Both the position numbers and the translations under genes were made by a program. This document shows positions 50,069 to 59,798 of a DNA stretch of 64,000 bases, in pieces. Every line of letters begins with the position of its first letter. The stretch's first letter is position 1. The stretch comes from Paenibacillus castaneae. Its GTDB lineage: Bacteria; Bacillota; Bacilli; Paenibacillales; Paenibacillaceae. The stretch spans positions 2,184,290 through 2,248,289 of the forward strand of contig NZ_KZ614144.1 of NCBI RefSeq assembly GCF_002884445.1, in the 5' to 3' direction. Below the pieces are notes generated by a model. It saw only the letters and a list, made by a program, of their open reading frames with translations, made no database searches and was not told the DNA's origin.

Positions 50069-51076
50069 ATGCTGCACATTGTAAACGGGGATTCAGTGGC
50101 GGAGAAGCTGCGGCAAGGAATCGTGCACGGAGATGTTCTAGTGTGGAGGGAGCTATACCCTCAAGGTCCTGTAAGTTTATATCCTGCTGATTGGAATAAT
50201 CGCTCTGTCAGGGCACAATATCTGGAGCAAACGATGGGAATTCCTCAAACGGAATTTATCCAAGGCAGCGAGGCACAAGAGAAATCCTTGGCTGATTTTC
50301 ATAAATATGAGGAGATTGTGTTATGGTTTGAACATGATTTATTCGATCAGACGATGTTATGCTATTTGCTGCATTGGTTCTCAGGACAGTCATTGTTAAA
50401 AACGAAGCTGAGCTTATTGTGCATAGGCGAATATCCGGGAATTGAGCTGTTTCGAGGGCTAGGGCAGCTATCATTGGAGCAAATGGAAACGTTGTCGGGA
50501 ACATGGAAGACTATTGGGGCAAAAGAATTGGAGCTAGGCAAAGCATTTTGGCAGGCTTACACGTCCCCAGATCCAAGCTTGCTGCAACAATTGCTAAATA
50601 GAGATACCTCCGCGTTGCCATTCGCGAATGATGCATTTCACATGCATTTATCGCGGTTTCCTTCTACATTCAATGGACTTGGCATCGTAGAGCAGACAAC
50701 GCTAGAGATGATTCAAGCTGGAATAAGCAGCCCATTACAATTGTTTCAGGAAGTAGGAAATAAGCTGAACGCTTTAGGTATGGGGGATCTAGAATACTGG
50801 CATATTCTAATGAAACTATCTCAAGCTCCTTACCCCTTGCTGCAAATTCACGGATTAAAGGCTTTTCCTGCCTATAACGAATCCTCGATAGCACTTCGTG
50901 ACTGTGAAGCTGTTTTGACAGAGCTGGGTAAGAAAGTTTTGAATGGCGAAGAGGACTGGATCGCGAAGAAAGGAATAGACCAGTGGTATGGCGGTGTGCA
51001 TCTGCAAGGGAATTTCCCGAGATGGCGTTGGGATATGTATAGACAAGCGCTATATGAAGTAAGCGGTGAGAATTAA
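50069..51076 (+). CDS. DUF1835-domain protein
   Basis: A 335-aa protein with the DUF1835 N-terminal signature (LHIVNGDSVAEKLRQ; GDVLVWRELYPQGP) and EEIVLWFEHDLFDQ, followed by a C-terminal DUF3658-like helical region. The function of the family is unknown. ATG 50069 was chosen with AAGGAGG 7 nt upstream; the frame is open to 49976. It may be read through from the AraC gene but has its own strong ribosome binding site. Confidence 0.85.
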   Translation: MLHIVNGDSVAEKLRQGIVHGDVLVWRELYPQGPVSLYPADWNNRSVRAQYLEQTMGIPQTEFIQGSEAQEKSLADFHKYEEIVLWFEHDLFDQTMLCYLLHWFSGQSLLKTKLSLLCIGEYPGIELFRGLGQLSLEQMETLSGTWKTIGAKELELGKAFWQAYTSPDPSLLQQLLNRDTSALPFANDAFHMHLSRFPSTFNGLGIVEQTTLEMIQAGISSPLQLFQEVGNKLNALGMGDLEYWHILMKLSQAPYPLLQIHGLKAFPAYNESSIALRDCEAVLTELGKKVLNGEEDWIAKKGIDQWYGGVHLQGNFPRWRWDMYRQALYEVSGEN

Positions 51077-51143
51077 GATTGCTGGTGCACAAATGGTTGG
51101 ATAATGGAATCAAGCACTAACTTTGGGGTTGAGCCATAAAAAT

Positions 51144-51183
51144 AGTCGGCGAGCAGAAATTATTTTGCTAACCGGCTTTTTTA
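51144..51183 (+). terminator. Rho-independent terminator after DUF1835 gene
   Basis: AGTCGGCGAGCA (51144-51155) pairs imperfectly with TTGCTAACCGGCT (about 51165-51177) and is followed by a T-run. Confidence 0.7.
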
Positions 51184-51202
51184 TTGTTGCACTATTCAGT
51201 CT

Positions 51203-51244
51203 AACTGTATATAGTATAACTATACAGTTGGTCGATATACAGTT
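51203..51244. promoter_or_regulatory. Inverted-repeat operator upstream of PadR gene
   Basis: AACTGTATA (51203-51211) and TATACAGTT (51221-51229) form a perfect 9-nt dyad with a 9-nt centre. A third half-site, ATATACAGTT, lies at 51235-51244. It sits 34-75 nt before the PadR start, as expected for an autoregulated PadR operator. Confidence 0.65.
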
Positions 51245-51277
51245 GCGTTGACTAAAATGACAAGGAGGAATAACAGG

Positions 51278-51586
51278 ATGAGGGATAAAAATTTACCGCT
51301 TACGGAAACCGTTTATTATATACTTCTAGCCTTGATAGAACCGGCTCATGGATATTTGATTATGCAGAAGGTAGAGGAGCTAAGCGGAGGGCAAGTAAGA
51401 ATGGCGGCAGGGACATTGTATGGAGCGGTGGAGAATCTCATGAAGCTGAGATTTATACAGCCAGTCAGAAGCGAGGACAGCCGGCGCAAGGTGTATGCCA
51501 TAACAGAAACAGGAATGGAAATGCTGCGGCTTGATTTTGAAAGAATGAATCACATGATGCAAGTAACAAAAGAAATCTTAAGATGA
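51278..51586 (+). CDS. PadR-family transcriptional regulator
   Basis: A 102-aa winged-helix regulator: LTETVYYILLALIEPAHGYL, MAAGTLYGAVENLMKLRFIQ and SRRKVYAITETG are the conserved PadR elements. ATG 51278 has AAGGAGG upstream. It is followed 16 nt later by a DUF2812 membrane protein, a standard pair in Firmicutes. The operator upstream suggests autorepression. Confidence 0.92.
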   Translation: MRDKNLPLTETVYYILLALIEPAHGYLIMQKVEELSGGQVRMAAGTLYGAVENLMKLRFIQPVRSEDSRRKVYAITETGMEMLRLDFERMNHMMQVTKEILR

Positions 51587-51602
51587 GAATGGAGGAACCG
51601 AA

Positions 51603-52220
51603 ATGAGAAAACTCAAGTTTTTTACTGATATTGACAAAGAAGAAATATGGCTGAATGAAATGGCTAAACAAGGCTATCAATTGACCAGAAAGCTGCTCGG
51701 CTATCAATTTCAACAGGCACAACCCGAAAATTCTGTTATAAAGATAGACTACCGCACCTTTAAAAGACGTGAAGATTTTGAAGATTACTGCGCTCTTTTT
51801 GAAGACAGCGGCTGGAAGCATATCACAGGAACGAAAAGCTCAGGCTATCAATATTTTAAAAATATAAATGAGAACCAGAACGAAGATATTTTTTCGGATG
51901 CGGATTCCAAAGCGGGACGATACAAAAGACTGTCTCAAATGTGGATCACAATGGCTACAACGTTCCTCCCTTTGTTTGTTGTACTGATGACAACGGGTTC
52001 GATTAAATTGTCGCCCATCTGGAATTTGAAATCATTGTACTACACACCGGGACTTTGGGAGAAAACGGGAGCTTCCTTTTTGAGTGCTTTTCTCTTTGAA
52101 ACGCCTTTTGCGATTATTAGAGGATTTCTGTGGTTGTTCTTTCCGGTTTTGATTGTTTTATATCTTATTTTTGCTTATCGAGCAAATCGACAATATCAGA
52201 AAACGAATGAAGGAAAGTAG
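51603..52220 (+). CDS. DUF2812 membrane protein
   Basis: A 205-aa protein. The N-terminal DUF2812 domain (~1-90: LKFFTDIDKEEIWLNEMAKQ; YRTFKRREDFEDYCALFEDS) is followed by two membrane helices (~112-132 and ~175-195). These proteins are usually encoded beside a PadR regulator, as here, and may adjust the membrane or take part in signalling; no function is established. GGAGG lies upstream of the ATG. Confidence 0.88.
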   Translation: MRKLKFFTDIDKEEIWLNEMAKQGYQLTRKLLGYQFQQAQPENSVIKIDYRTFKRREDFEDYCALFEDSGWKHITGTKSSGYQYFKNINENQNEDIFSDADSKAGRYKRLSQMWITMATTFLPLFVVLMTTGSIKLSPIWNLKSLYYTPGLWEKTGASFLSAFLFETPFAIIRGFLWLFFPVLIVLYLIFAYRANRQYQKTNEGK

Positions 52221-52311
52221 TAGAGTTTAATTATAATGATGTTTTCCCATCGAATCCGATCGTTTATTTGGTACAATAATTTCTAATAAGACCAAGAAGG
52301 ACGAGGATATT

Positions 52312-53073
52312 ATGTACATTAGTCGAGACTTTATTATAGAAAGTTTGAAAAAGGGATTAGAGGATTGCTCATATGTGAATGCTTTTTGGCTGGAGGGTTC
52401 GGATGGTACAGGAAAACTGGATGAGTTCTCTGACCTTGATATTGTGCTTAATGTGGCAGACGGCTTTGAAGAGCAAGCTCTACAACAGCTGGAAGCTCTG
52501 CTGGCAGCTATAGGCCCTTTAGATCTTAATTACAAAGAATATAAAAACGATCAACAATCCTATACGGTATTCCATCTTCTGAATACGGCTGATTCCTTAT
52601 TTCTAGATGTGAGCATCCAGAGCCAAAGTCATAAATATACGTTTCTTAGGGAAGACACAAGTGTAATACCAAAAGTCATTTTTGATAAAATAGGCATCAT
52701 CCAATATGAAAGCTTGAACCAAGATAAGCTTCATAACCAAATTCAAGAACGATTATATCATTTGGAAAATACTTTTAAACAGCGCGGGAGAGCAATTAAA
52801 TACGCCAAAAGAAACAAATTTCTTGAAGCATTCGCTTATTATCAGAAGTTTGTGTTAACGCCATTAGTCGAGCTTCTTAGAATAAAATATGCGCCGATTC
52901 ATTATGACTATTACTTGGTTCAAGCATCAAGGCAGCTGCCAGTGGAAGTACTTGACCGGCTGGAGCATCTGTACAAAGTTAACTCTGTAACGGATATAGA
53001 AGCAAAAATAGAAATAGCTGCACGTTTATTTGATCAAACACTTTGTGAAATGAATAGCAGCAATCATGAATAA
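52312..53073 (+). CDS. Nucleotidyltransferase-fold protein
   Basis: A 253-aa cytoplasmic protein with an N-terminal polymerase-beta-type nucleotidyltransferase domain. GS in LEGSDGTGKLD and the metal-binding pair in SDLDIVLN are visible. A third carboxylate probably lies in SLFLDVSIQ. The C-terminal half is helical and resembles the partner domain of aminoglycoside- or HEPN-type proteins. Substrate is unknown. It stands alone, followed by a strong terminator. Confidence 0.75.
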   Translation: MYISRDFIIESLKKGLEDCSYVNAFWLEGSDGTGKLDEFSDLDIVLNVADGFEEQALQQLEALLAAIGPLDLNYKEYKNDQQSYTVFHLLNTADSLFLDVSIQSQSHKYTFLREDTSVIPKVIFDKIGIIQYESLNQDKLHNQIQERLYHLENTFKQRGRAIKYAKRNKFLEAFAYYQKFVLTPLVELLRIKYAPIHYDYYLVQASRQLPVEVLDRLEHLYKVNSVTDIEAKIEIAARLFDQTLCEMNSSNHE

Positions 53074-53082
53074 TGAACACTC

Positions 53083-53128
53083 AACGAAAACGAGTCCAAA
53101 CATCGAGATGCTTGGACTCGTTTTCGTT
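53083..53128. terminator. Bidirectional terminator
   Basis: AACGAAAACGAGTCCAA (53083-53099) pairs with TTGGACTCGTTTTCGTT (53112-53128), between convergent genes. Confidence 0.85.
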
Positions 53129-53136
53129 TATTTCTT

Positions 53137-54159
53137 CTATGAGTGTTTACGGATATCCTTAACCGACCTACGTATCATTAAATCAGCGGGTAGTACGATT
53201 TTTTTCCAGGGCACAGTCGTTTCACGCTCTTGAATTCGTTCGATAAGCATTTGCATACCCATATAACCAAATTGATAGGCTTGCTGAGCGGCTACTGTTA
53301 AGAAAGGATCAAGCTCCGAGTAAGGCCCCAAATCATCGAAGCAGACAATTGACATATCCTCTGGCACACGTATGCCGCGATCTCGCAGCAATTTCATAGC
53401 CTCTACAGCAAGGACGTTATTCCCCGCAATCATCGCGGTAGGGGGAGGATCCATATGCCCAATCCACTGCTCCATCTCTGACAGATCAGTCATCGTGCCA
53501 AAGCTCGTCTCAAATACATACCGGTTATCCACATTCAAATCATTTAATTTCATACCTTCTTGATAGCCCTGCATCCTTAAACGCGCGCTTGAGATAGAAG
53601 AAGAGCCATTGACCATAGCGATGCTGCGATGACCATGCGCAACAAGATGTTCGACAAGCATCCTTGCGCCTTCTTTACTGTCGCCGAGAACAATATCGCA
53701 TTCTATGCCTGGTACTTCGCGGTCAAGCAATACGAATGGAACCTTATGCTTGCGAAGCGATTCCAAGTGCGGCAGTGAGGGATCTCCAGCCGGAGCAACA
53801 AGAACGCCGTCCACGCGTGTTGTCAATATCGTCGTAATATAATCGGCTTCCTTCTCTATGCTTTCGTCGCTGTTGCCGAACAGAAGGCGATAGCCGGAAC
53901 GCTTGGCAGCATCCTCCGCGCCTCGGGCCAGCGTCGTATAGAATGGATTCATAATATCTGTTATCAGCAAGAAGAGCAGCTTAGTCTGTTGAAGCACAAG
54001 ACTTCGAGCAGTTTGGTTCGGAACGTAGCCTAGTTCCTCCATGACTCGCATTACCTTCGTTTTTGTTTTCTCGCTTATTTTTCCAGTGTTATTGATAACT
54101 CTGGAGACGGTCATTGCGGATACGCTTGCCTTGGCCGCTACATCGTATATCGTTATCAT
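53137..54159 (-). CDS. LacI-family repressor of the fucose operon
   Basis: A 340-aa LacI/GalR regulator. The helix-turn-helix (IYDVAAKASVSAMTVSRVIN) and hinge region (YVPNQTARSLV) are intact, and a sugar-binding domain follows (AMIAGNNVLAVEAMKLL; SIVCFDDLGPYS). It is divergent from fucI. The shared 126-bp region holds a perfect 20-bp palindrome on the fuc promoter. L-fucose or fuculose-1-phosphate as inducer is inferred. Confidence 0.92.
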   Translation of the reverse strand: MITIYDVAAKASVSAMTVSRVINNTGKISEKTKTKVMRVMEELGYVPNQTARSLVLQQTKLLFLLITDIMNPFYTTLARGAEDAAKRSGYRLLFGNSDESIEKEADYITTILTTRVDGVLVAPAGDPSLPHLESLRKHKVPFVLLDREVPGIECDIVLGDSKEGARMLVEHLVAHGHRSIAMVNGSSSISSARLRMQGYQEGMKLNDLNVDNRYVFETSFGTMTDLSEMEQWIGHMDPPPTAMIAGNNVLAVEAMKLLRDRGIRVPEDMSIVCFDDLGPYSELDPFLTVAAQQAYQFGYMGMQMLIERIQERETTVPWKKIVLPADLMIRRSVKDIRKHS

Positions 54160-54214
54160 TATTAAGTCTCCTTATTAAGCAAATCATAGTCTCTATCATA
54201 CAAAAAAGTAGCCA

Positions 54215-54262
54215 TTGACAGCAATCTTTTTTATTGATAATTTAATGTTATCGATAACATTA
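54215..54262 (+). promoter_or_regulatory. fuc promoter with LacI operator
   Basis: TTGACA (54215-54220), a 17-nt spacer and TAATTT (54238-54243) form a near-consensus promoter. A perfect palindrome TAATGTTATCGATAACATTA (54243-54262) starts at the end of the -10 box and covers the expected +1, ideal for repression by the divergent LacI protein. Confidence 0.8.
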
Positions 54263-54285
54263 TTATATCCATTGGAGGTTTTATC

Positions 54286-56076
54286 ATGACGGATACAAGC
54301 TCACGTTTCCAATCCGGCTTTCCTAAGATCGGCATTCGTCCAACTATTGACGGCAGGCGCAAAGGGGTACGCGAATCGTTAGAGGAACAAACCATGAATA
54401 TGGCTATCGCAACAGCGAAACTGCTATCGGAGCATTTGCGCTATCCGAACGGTGAGCCGGTTGAATGCGTGATCGCGGACAGTTGTATTGGCGGAGTTGC
54501 GGAAGCAGCAGCATGCGCACATAAATTTGCCAAATCCGGAGTTGGGGTATCGATAACGGTAACACCTTGCTGGTGCTATGGAACTGAAACAATGGATATG
54601 GATCCTGCCATTCCGAAGGCGGTATGGGGCTTCAATGGAACGGAACGTCCAGGCGCCGTATATTTGGCCGCTGTACTTTCCGGTTATGCGCAGAAAGGAC
54701 TTCCGGCGTTTGGCATTTACGGTGAGCATGTGCAGGATGCAGGCGATACATCCATCCCATTCGACGTGAAAGACAAGCTGATCGGATTTGCCAAGGCAGC
54801 TCTTGCAGCCGCTTACATGCGCGGCAAGTCGTATTTATCGATGGGCTCTGTATCGATGGGTATTGCAGGATCTATCGTGAATGATACCTTCTTTCAAGAA
54901 TACTTAGGCATGCGGACTGAATATATCGATATGACTGAGTTCGTGCGCCGCATGGAAGAGAATATATATGATACTGCAGAATTTGAGAAAGCGCTTGCAT
55001 GGGTGAAAGAAAACTGTGTGGAAGGACCAGACAATAATCCGGCCGACAATCAGACATCCAGGGAACGCAAGGACAACGACTGGGAAACGGTTGTGAAAAT
55101 GACTCAAATAGCCCGCGATCTGATGGTTGGCAACCCAAAGCTTGCTGAGCTGGGCTTCGGCGAGGAAGCGTTTGGTCATAATGCGATCGTATCCGGCTTC
55201 CAGGGTCAGCGGCAGTGGACAGACCATTTCCCAAATGGCGACTTTATGGAAGCCATGCTTAACTCCTCCTTCGATTGGAATGGAATTCGCGCTCCATATA
55301 TCGTAGCAACGGAAAATGACAGCTTAAACGGTGCAGCTATGCTATTTGGTTACCTGCTAACGAATACAGCACAAATTTTCGCAGATGTACGCACTTATTG
55401 GAGTCCGGAATCGGTAGAGCGTGTAACAGGACATAAGCTGAGTGGCGCAGCGGAAAACGGTATTCTTCATCTTATAAACTCGGGCTCGGCAACGCTGGAC
55501 GGAACGGGTGAGCAATCGATCAACGGAGAGCCGGCTATGAAGCCATTCTGGGAAATTACAGAGGCTGAGGCGCAGAAATGTCTGGATGCAACCTCTTGGC
55601 GTCCTGCTTCCGTTGAATATTTCCGCGGCGGCGGTTATTCCTCCGATTATTTGACTCGCGGAGGCATGCCAATGACGATGTCACGCATAAATCTTGTGAA
55701 GGGAATCGGCCCTGTCTTGCAAATTGCGGAAGGCTATTCAGTTGATTTGCCAGAAGATGTGCATGAAACACTTGATAAGCGCACCGATTCTACTTGGCCG
55801 ACCACTTGGTTCGCGCCAATATTGACAGGAGAGGGAGCCTTCCATTCTGTATATGAGGTTATGGACAATTGGGGGGCAAACCATGGATCCATAAGCTATG
55901 GTCATATTGGAGGGGATCTTATTACGCTCGCGTCGATTCTGCGGATTCCAGTCAATATGCACAATGTGCCTGATGAGCGCGTCTTCCGTCCGCGGGCTTG
56001 GGGCTTGTTCGGAACGGCGAACTCGGAGGGTGCTGACTACCGCGCCTGCCAAAATTTTGGTCCTATTTATAAATAA
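54286..56076 (+). CDS. fucI: L-fucose isomerase
   Basis: A 596-aa enzyme converting L-fucose to L-fuculose, Mn2+-dependent. [20 protein letters not shown] at the N-terminus, [20 protein letters not shown], the metal-site glutamate in [11 protein letters not shown], the aspartate in [10 protein letters not shown], and the late histidine in [10 protein letters not shown] match FucI. Length equals the family standard (~590 aa). GGAGG lies 7 nt before ATG 54286. It is the first gene of the operon. Confidence 0.96.
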   Translation: MTDTSSRFQSGFPKIGIRPTIDGRRKGVRESLEEQTMNMAIATAKLLSEHLRYPNGEPVECVIADSCIGGVAEAAACAHKFAKSGVGVSITVTPCWCYGTETMDMDPAIPKAVWGFNGTERPGAVYLAAVLSGYAQKGLPAFGIYGEHVQDAGDTSIPFDVKDKLIGFAKAALAAAYMRGKSYLSMGSVSMGIAGSIVNDTFFQEYLGMRTEYIDMTEFVRRMEENIYDTAEFEKALAWVKENCVEGPDNNPADNQTSRERKDNDWETVVKMTQIARDLMVGNPKLAELGFGEEAFGHNAIVSGFQGQRQWTDHFPNGDFMEAMLNSSFDWNGIRAPYIVATENDSLNGAAMLFGYLLTNTAQIFADVRTYWSPESVERVTGHKLSGAAENGILHLINSGSATLDGTGEQSINGEPAMKPFWEITEAEAQKCLDATSWRPASVEYFRGGGYSSDYLTRGGMPMTMSRINLVKGIGPVLQIAEGYSVDLPEDVHETLDKRTDSTWPTTWFAPILTGEGAFHSVYEVMDNWGANHGSISYGHIGGDLITLASILRIPVNMHNVPDERVFRPRAWGLFGTANSEGADYRACQNFGPIYK

Positions 56077-56091
56077 AACGGAGGTTTTACA

Positions 56092-56751
56092 ATGAGCAGC
56101 ACAGATATTCGCAATGAGCTTTGCAAATATGCCCACAAGACGGTTGCTAACAAATTAGTAGTAGGTCCGGGAGGCAACATAAGCGCTAAGTTTGAAGGCA
56201 AAATGTATCTTTCACCAAGCGGCTTTGCGCTTGATGAGGTAGAGCCGCATCAATGGGTGGAGGTTGATATCGAAACGGGAGAAATAACGGATATCGGCTT
56301 GCGTCCATCGTCTGAGGTGCTGATGCATTTATACGCCTATCGCGCGAACCCGGATATTGGAGCTATTGTGCATACGCATCCGCCTTATTGCATCGCTTTT
56401 ACACTCGTTGAGCAGGACCTTCCGATCATGTTTCCAGATCAAGCTGCGCTGGTAGGGAAAACCGTATACGTGCCTTATGTACTGCCAACTACGGATAAAC
56501 TAGCTGATGCTTATGTAGAGAAAGTGAATGAAGCTAGCTCTGTTCTGCTCGGCAATCATGGTCTCGTGACGTCTGGAAGAAATTTACGAGAAGCGTATTA
56601 CCGGACAGAGGTTGTGGAGGAAAGCACCAAAATCTATTTGATTGCGAAGGCGATTCGCGAGCCTAAAGTATTGACGAAGGATGAATTCGAGGAAATAGCC
56701 TCCTTGGAGAGCGAAGCGTATCGAATCGAATTGCTGCAAAAGATGAAATAA
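56092..56751 (+). CDS. fucA: L-fuculose-phosphate aldolase
   Basis: A 219-aa class II (zinc) aldolase cleaving L-fuculose-1-phosphate to lactaldehyde and dihydroxyacetone phosphate. GPGGNISAKF is the phosphate-binding loop. IVHTHPPYCIAF gives two zinc histidines, NHGLVTSGRNL a third, and the catalytic glutamate lies in the preceding SSEVLMH. GGAGG precedes the ATG, 15 nt after fucI. Members of the family also act on rhamnulose-1-phosphate, but context favours fucose. Confidence 0.93.
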   Translation: MSSTDIRNELCKYAHKTVANKLVVGPGGNISAKFEGKMYLSPSGFALDEVEPHQWVEVDIETGEITDIGLRPSSEVLMHLYAYRANPDIGAIVHTHPPYCIAFTLVEQDLPIMFPDQAALVGKTVYVPYVLPTTDKLADAYVEKVNEASSVLLGNHGLVTSGRNLREAYYRTEVVEESTKIYLIAKAIREPKVLTKDEFEEIASLESEAYRIELLQKMK

Positions 56752-56807
56752 GCTGCTGCCGCTAGAAATTGGCGGCTGAGGCCGAACTGACCAAGGAGGA
56801 TCTGGAA

Positions 56808-58304
56808 ATGACGAAGCTTGCTACGGTGCTTGCCTTCGATCTAGGTGCAAGCAGCGGCAGAGCGTTAATTGGAGAGCTGATGTCTGATGAAGCAGGTGGG
56901 CAGCCGCGGCTGAAGGTGACGGAAATTCACCGTTTTCAGAATGAGGCAGTTGCAGTAGGTCCGCATTTGCACTGGGATATTCTGCGCTTGCTGCAGGAGC
57001 TGAAAATAGCGATCCGCAAGGCGTTTCAAGACGGTTATGCGCCGCAAACGTTCGGGATCGATACGTGGGGCGTTGATTTCGGGCTGCTTGATGCCAATGG
57101 CGAATTGCTCGGCAATCCATACCATTATCGCGATCCGCAAACAGAAGGCATTGTGGAGGAGCTCATCGCGCTTATAGGCAAGGATACGCTGTATGAGCAG
57201 GGCGGTTTGCAATTCATGCCGTTTAATACGATAAATCAGCTGTACGCGATGAAGAAAGCAGGCTCTGCGATGCTGACAGCGGCCAGTACCTTGCTGCTTA
57301 CACCCGACTTGCTAGCTTATTTCCTAACAGGAGTTAAGGTATGCGAATTTACAATGGCGACGACTACACAATTGTTTCTGCCGAAGGAGCAAGCTTGGAA
57401 TGTGCCGCTGATGGAGCGTCTTGGCATTCCGAAGGTCTTGTTTCTTGATCCGATCCATCCTGGTACCCGTATTGGTCCTCTAACCTCGGAAGTATGCGCG
57501 GAGCTTGATGTACCGCCTATTGAGGCGATTGCGGTAGGCACCCATGATACGGAATCTGCGATTGCAGCAATTCCTGCAGAGGGGGCTTCAGCTTTTGCAT
57601 ATCTGGTATGCGGAACGTGGTCCTTGCTTGGTACAGAGCGCAAACAGCCTCTTGTTACATCGGAAGCGATGGCGCTTGATTTCTCTAATGAAGGCGGAGT
57701 CGGCGACACGTATCAGCTGCTCAAAAACATAATGGGATTATGGATTTTGCAAGAATGCAAACGAGAATGGGATGAGCAGGGAAAGAAGCTGACCTTCGCT
57801 GATATCGTTGCGGAAGCTGAACGTGCGGAACCGTTCCGAAGCATTATTCATCCTGATGATCCTTTGTTTTATTCCCCTTCGGGAATGATAGAACGTATTC
57901 AGGCATACTGTCGACAAACATCGCAGCCTATTCCCGAATCAATCGGCCAATTGGCACGTTGTGTGCTGGAGAGCTTGGCGCTAAGATATCGTCAGGCTTT
58001 AGAACAAATGGAAGTGTTGACCGGAGAAGCATTCAAGGGTCTGCATATGGTTGGCGGAGGCATTCAAAATAAGCTGCTTTGTCAGTTCACGGCAAATGCA
58101 ATCGGCCGTCCAGTGTGGGCGGGTCCTGTGGAAGCGAGTGCAATCGGCAACATGCTCATGCAGCTAACAGCGTTAAGGGAATGCTCGGATCTGCGGGAAG
58201 CACGCCGCCTTGCAGCCGCATCCTTCCCGGTAGAAGCATATGCATGGGAACAAGCCGATTATTGGAATACTGCCTATGCTAGATTTGAGAAGCTAAGCGA
58301 ATGA
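56808..58304 (+). CDS. FGGY-family sugar kinase, rhamnulokinase type (probable L-fuculokinase)
   Basis: A 498-aa ATP-dependent kinase. The N-terminal phosphate-1 motif is VLAFDLGASSGRALIGEL, followed by GIDTWGVDFGLL, and the C-terminal nucleotide-binding motif is GLHMVGGGIQNKLLCQ. By sequence it looks closer to RhaB (rhamnulokinase) than to classical E. coli FucK, but its place between fucA and fucU indicates phosphorylation of L-fuculose. ATG 56808 was chosen with AAGGAGG 8 nt upstream; a TTG at 56769 is also in frame. Confidence 0.9.
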   Translation: MTKLATVLAFDLGASSGRALIGELMSDEAGGQPRLKVTEIHRFQNEAVAVGPHLHWDILRLLQELKIAIRKAFQDGYAPQTFGIDTWGVDFGLLDANGELLGNPYHYRDPQTEGIVEELIALIGKDTLYEQGGLQFMPFNTINQLYAMKKAGSAMLTAASTLLLTPDLLAYFLTGVKVCEFTMATTTQLFLPKEQAWNVPLMERLGIPKVLFLDPIHPGTRIGPLTSEVCAELDVPPIEAIAVGTHDTESAIAAIPAEGASAFAYLVCGTWSLLGTERKQPLVTSEAMALDFSNEGGVGDTYQLLKNIMGLWILQECKREWDEQGKKLTFADIVAEAERAEPFRSIIHPDDPLFYSPSGMIERIQAYCRQTSQPIPESIGQLARCVLESLALRYRQALEQMEVLTGEAFKGLHMVGGGIQNKLLCQFTANAIGRPVWAGPVEASAIGNMLMQLTALRECSDLREARRLAAASFPVEAYAWEQADYWNTAYARFEKLSE

Positions 58305-58325
58305 TGAGGAAGGGAAGAGATTAAT

Positions 58326-58760
58326 TTGTTGATTGGCATATCTAAGCTTATCTCACCAGAACTGCTTAAGGTGCTCAGCGAGATGGGGCATAGCGACGAG
58401 ATCGTGCTGGCGGATGCAAATTTCCCAGCGGCAAGCCACGCTCAGCGTCTGATTCGTGCAGACGGCCAAATGGTGCCAGAACTTCTTGATGCCATTCTGC
58501 AGCTATTCCCGCTTGATCAATATGTGCCGAGGCCAGCAGCTCTTATGCAGGTAGTTCCTGGAGATCATGTGCAAACACCGATTTGGGAGGAATACCGTTC
58601 TATTATTGAGGCGCATACGGGTATAACTGAGCCTCTCGAAAGTGTTGAACGATTTGAATTTTATGAGCGGGCGAAGAAGGCCTATGCCGTTATTGCGACA
58701 GGTGAAAGCGCTTTGTATGCCAACTTGATTTTGAAGAAGGGCGTTATTGCGGAATCTTAA
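58326..58760 (+). CDS. fucU: L-fucose mutarotase
   Basis: A 144-aa RbsD/FucU-family protein interconverting alpha and beta anomers of L-fucose. GHSDEIVLADANFPAASHA contains the conserved catalytic histidine (H22) and substrate loop, and FEFYERAKKAYAVIATGE matches FucU. The start is a TTG (58326 or 58329) behind GAGGAAGGGAAGAG. It lies 21 nt after the kinase gene and completes the pathway. Confidence 0.92.
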   Translation: MLIGISKLISPELLKVLSEMGHSDEIVLADANFPAASHAQRLIRADGQMVPELLDAILQLFPLDQYVPRPAALMQVVPGDHVQTPIWEEYRSIIEAHTGITEPLESVERFEFYERAKKAYAVIATGESALYANLILKKGVIAES

Positions 58761-58793
58761 TCACAATTTGCTATTTGAGAATGGGGCCGTCTG

Positions 58794-59003
58794 TTGATCA
58801 TTGGAGATCAGCAGTCGGTTCTTTGTGCGCTCCTGGTAGAACCGTGGAATTGGGAACAGGTTCCGCTTAAAAAGGTGAAGGAGGAGCAGCAGTCTATTGT
58901 CAAAGTTACATTTCTTACTACCAAAGATGAGCTGCTCGGACCTATTGTTAAATATATTAATACCGAATCAGAAGAAATTGTAGGTTATAATACAAGGCAT
59001 TAG
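58794..59003 (+). CDS. Possible small protein downstream of fucU
   Basis: A 69-aa frame starting at TTG 58794, unrecognised. No signal or membrane segment; the C-terminal part DELLGPIVKYINTESEEIVG looks like a beta-hairpin-rich domain. The ribosome binding site is poor (GGGG). It is compact and lies 33 nt after fucU, so it may be the last gene of the operon, but coding status is uncertain. Confidence 0.4.
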   Translation: MIIGDQQSVLCALLVEPWNWEQVPLKKVKEEQQSIVKVTFLTTKDELLGPIVKYINTESEEIVGYNTRH

Positions 59004-59027
59004 CTGTATAGGCTGCGATTTCAATTG

Positions 59028-59798
59028 CTAGAGGTACGCCATACTAGCATGCCTTATTTTCTGCTGCATGTGGGCTGCAAATGAACGAAGCAGCATGTCA
59101 TCCAGCTTGCCTGGATCCGCTTCTCCTCCATATTGTGTTAGGCACTGTGAAACTAATTGGCTGAATTCTAGCGGAAGCATAGAAATCGCCCATTCGCCGC
59201 CTTCTTTCTTTGAGGCAACCTTTCCCTCTCTTAAATAATAGAACGCTCTGCATAGATTTAATACATAATAGATAGGCGATTCTACAATTCCGTCTACTGC
59301 TCCTGCAACATCTGAGAGAATTGATGCGACAAAATATTTGGCTGGAATCGGTGTGAGCCATTCCTGAATAGGCTTGCCGTATAAAACAATCCCACGCTCA
59401 TAAGCGACGACAAGATGTGCAGCCAAATCACCGTCCTCATATCCACCGCATAAATAGGATTCATCTATTCTATATCTCTCGCGATGAACACCCGAGTAAT
59501 GGAATTCAAAGGGAGTCGGGTAAATGAAAGGATCCAAATTACTCTTTAGCACGATGCTTAATTCGAATCCGCCAGTGCTAGAGAGCTCGCTTTCTAGAAG
59601 CAGAAGCCTAGCAGCTAGCTGTTTCAGCATATCCTTTGAAACCGTTTCATTAACAACGATGAGCAGATCAATATCGCTTCGAGCGGAATTATAACAGCCC
59701 ATAGCAAGCGAGCCGTGTAAATAAACGCCCACCAATTCATTGCTAATCATATTTTTGAACAGATTTGTTAATTGAACTAATATTTGATTCGTATTCAT
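59028..59798 (-). CDS. AadA-like nucleotidyltransferase with DUF4111-type C-terminal domain
   Basis: A 256-aa protein with an N-terminal nucleotidyltransferase fold (GVYLHGSLAMGCYNSARSDI, then DLLIVV, carrying GS-x9-D-x-D) and a helical C-terminal domain (PIYYVLNLCRAFYYLREGKV; SKKEGGEWA) like that of AadA/ANT(9) aminoglycoside adenylyltransferases. It may modify an aminoglycoside or act on an unrelated metabolite. ATG 59798 begins the conserved domain although the ribosome binding site is weak; the frame is open to 59891. Confidence 0.8.
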   Translation of the reverse strand: MNTNQILVQLTNLFKNMISNELVGVYLHGSLAMGCYNSARSDIDLLIVVNETVSKDMLKQLAARLLLLESELSSTGGFELSIVLKSNLDPFIYPTPFEFHYSGVHRERYRIDESYLCGGYEDGDLAAHLVVAYERGIVLYGKPIQEWLTPIPAKYFVASILSDVAGAVDGIVESPIYYVLNLCRAFYYLREGKVASKKEGGEWAISMLPLEFSQLVSQCLTQYGGEADPGKLDDMLLRSFAAHMQQKIRHASMAYL

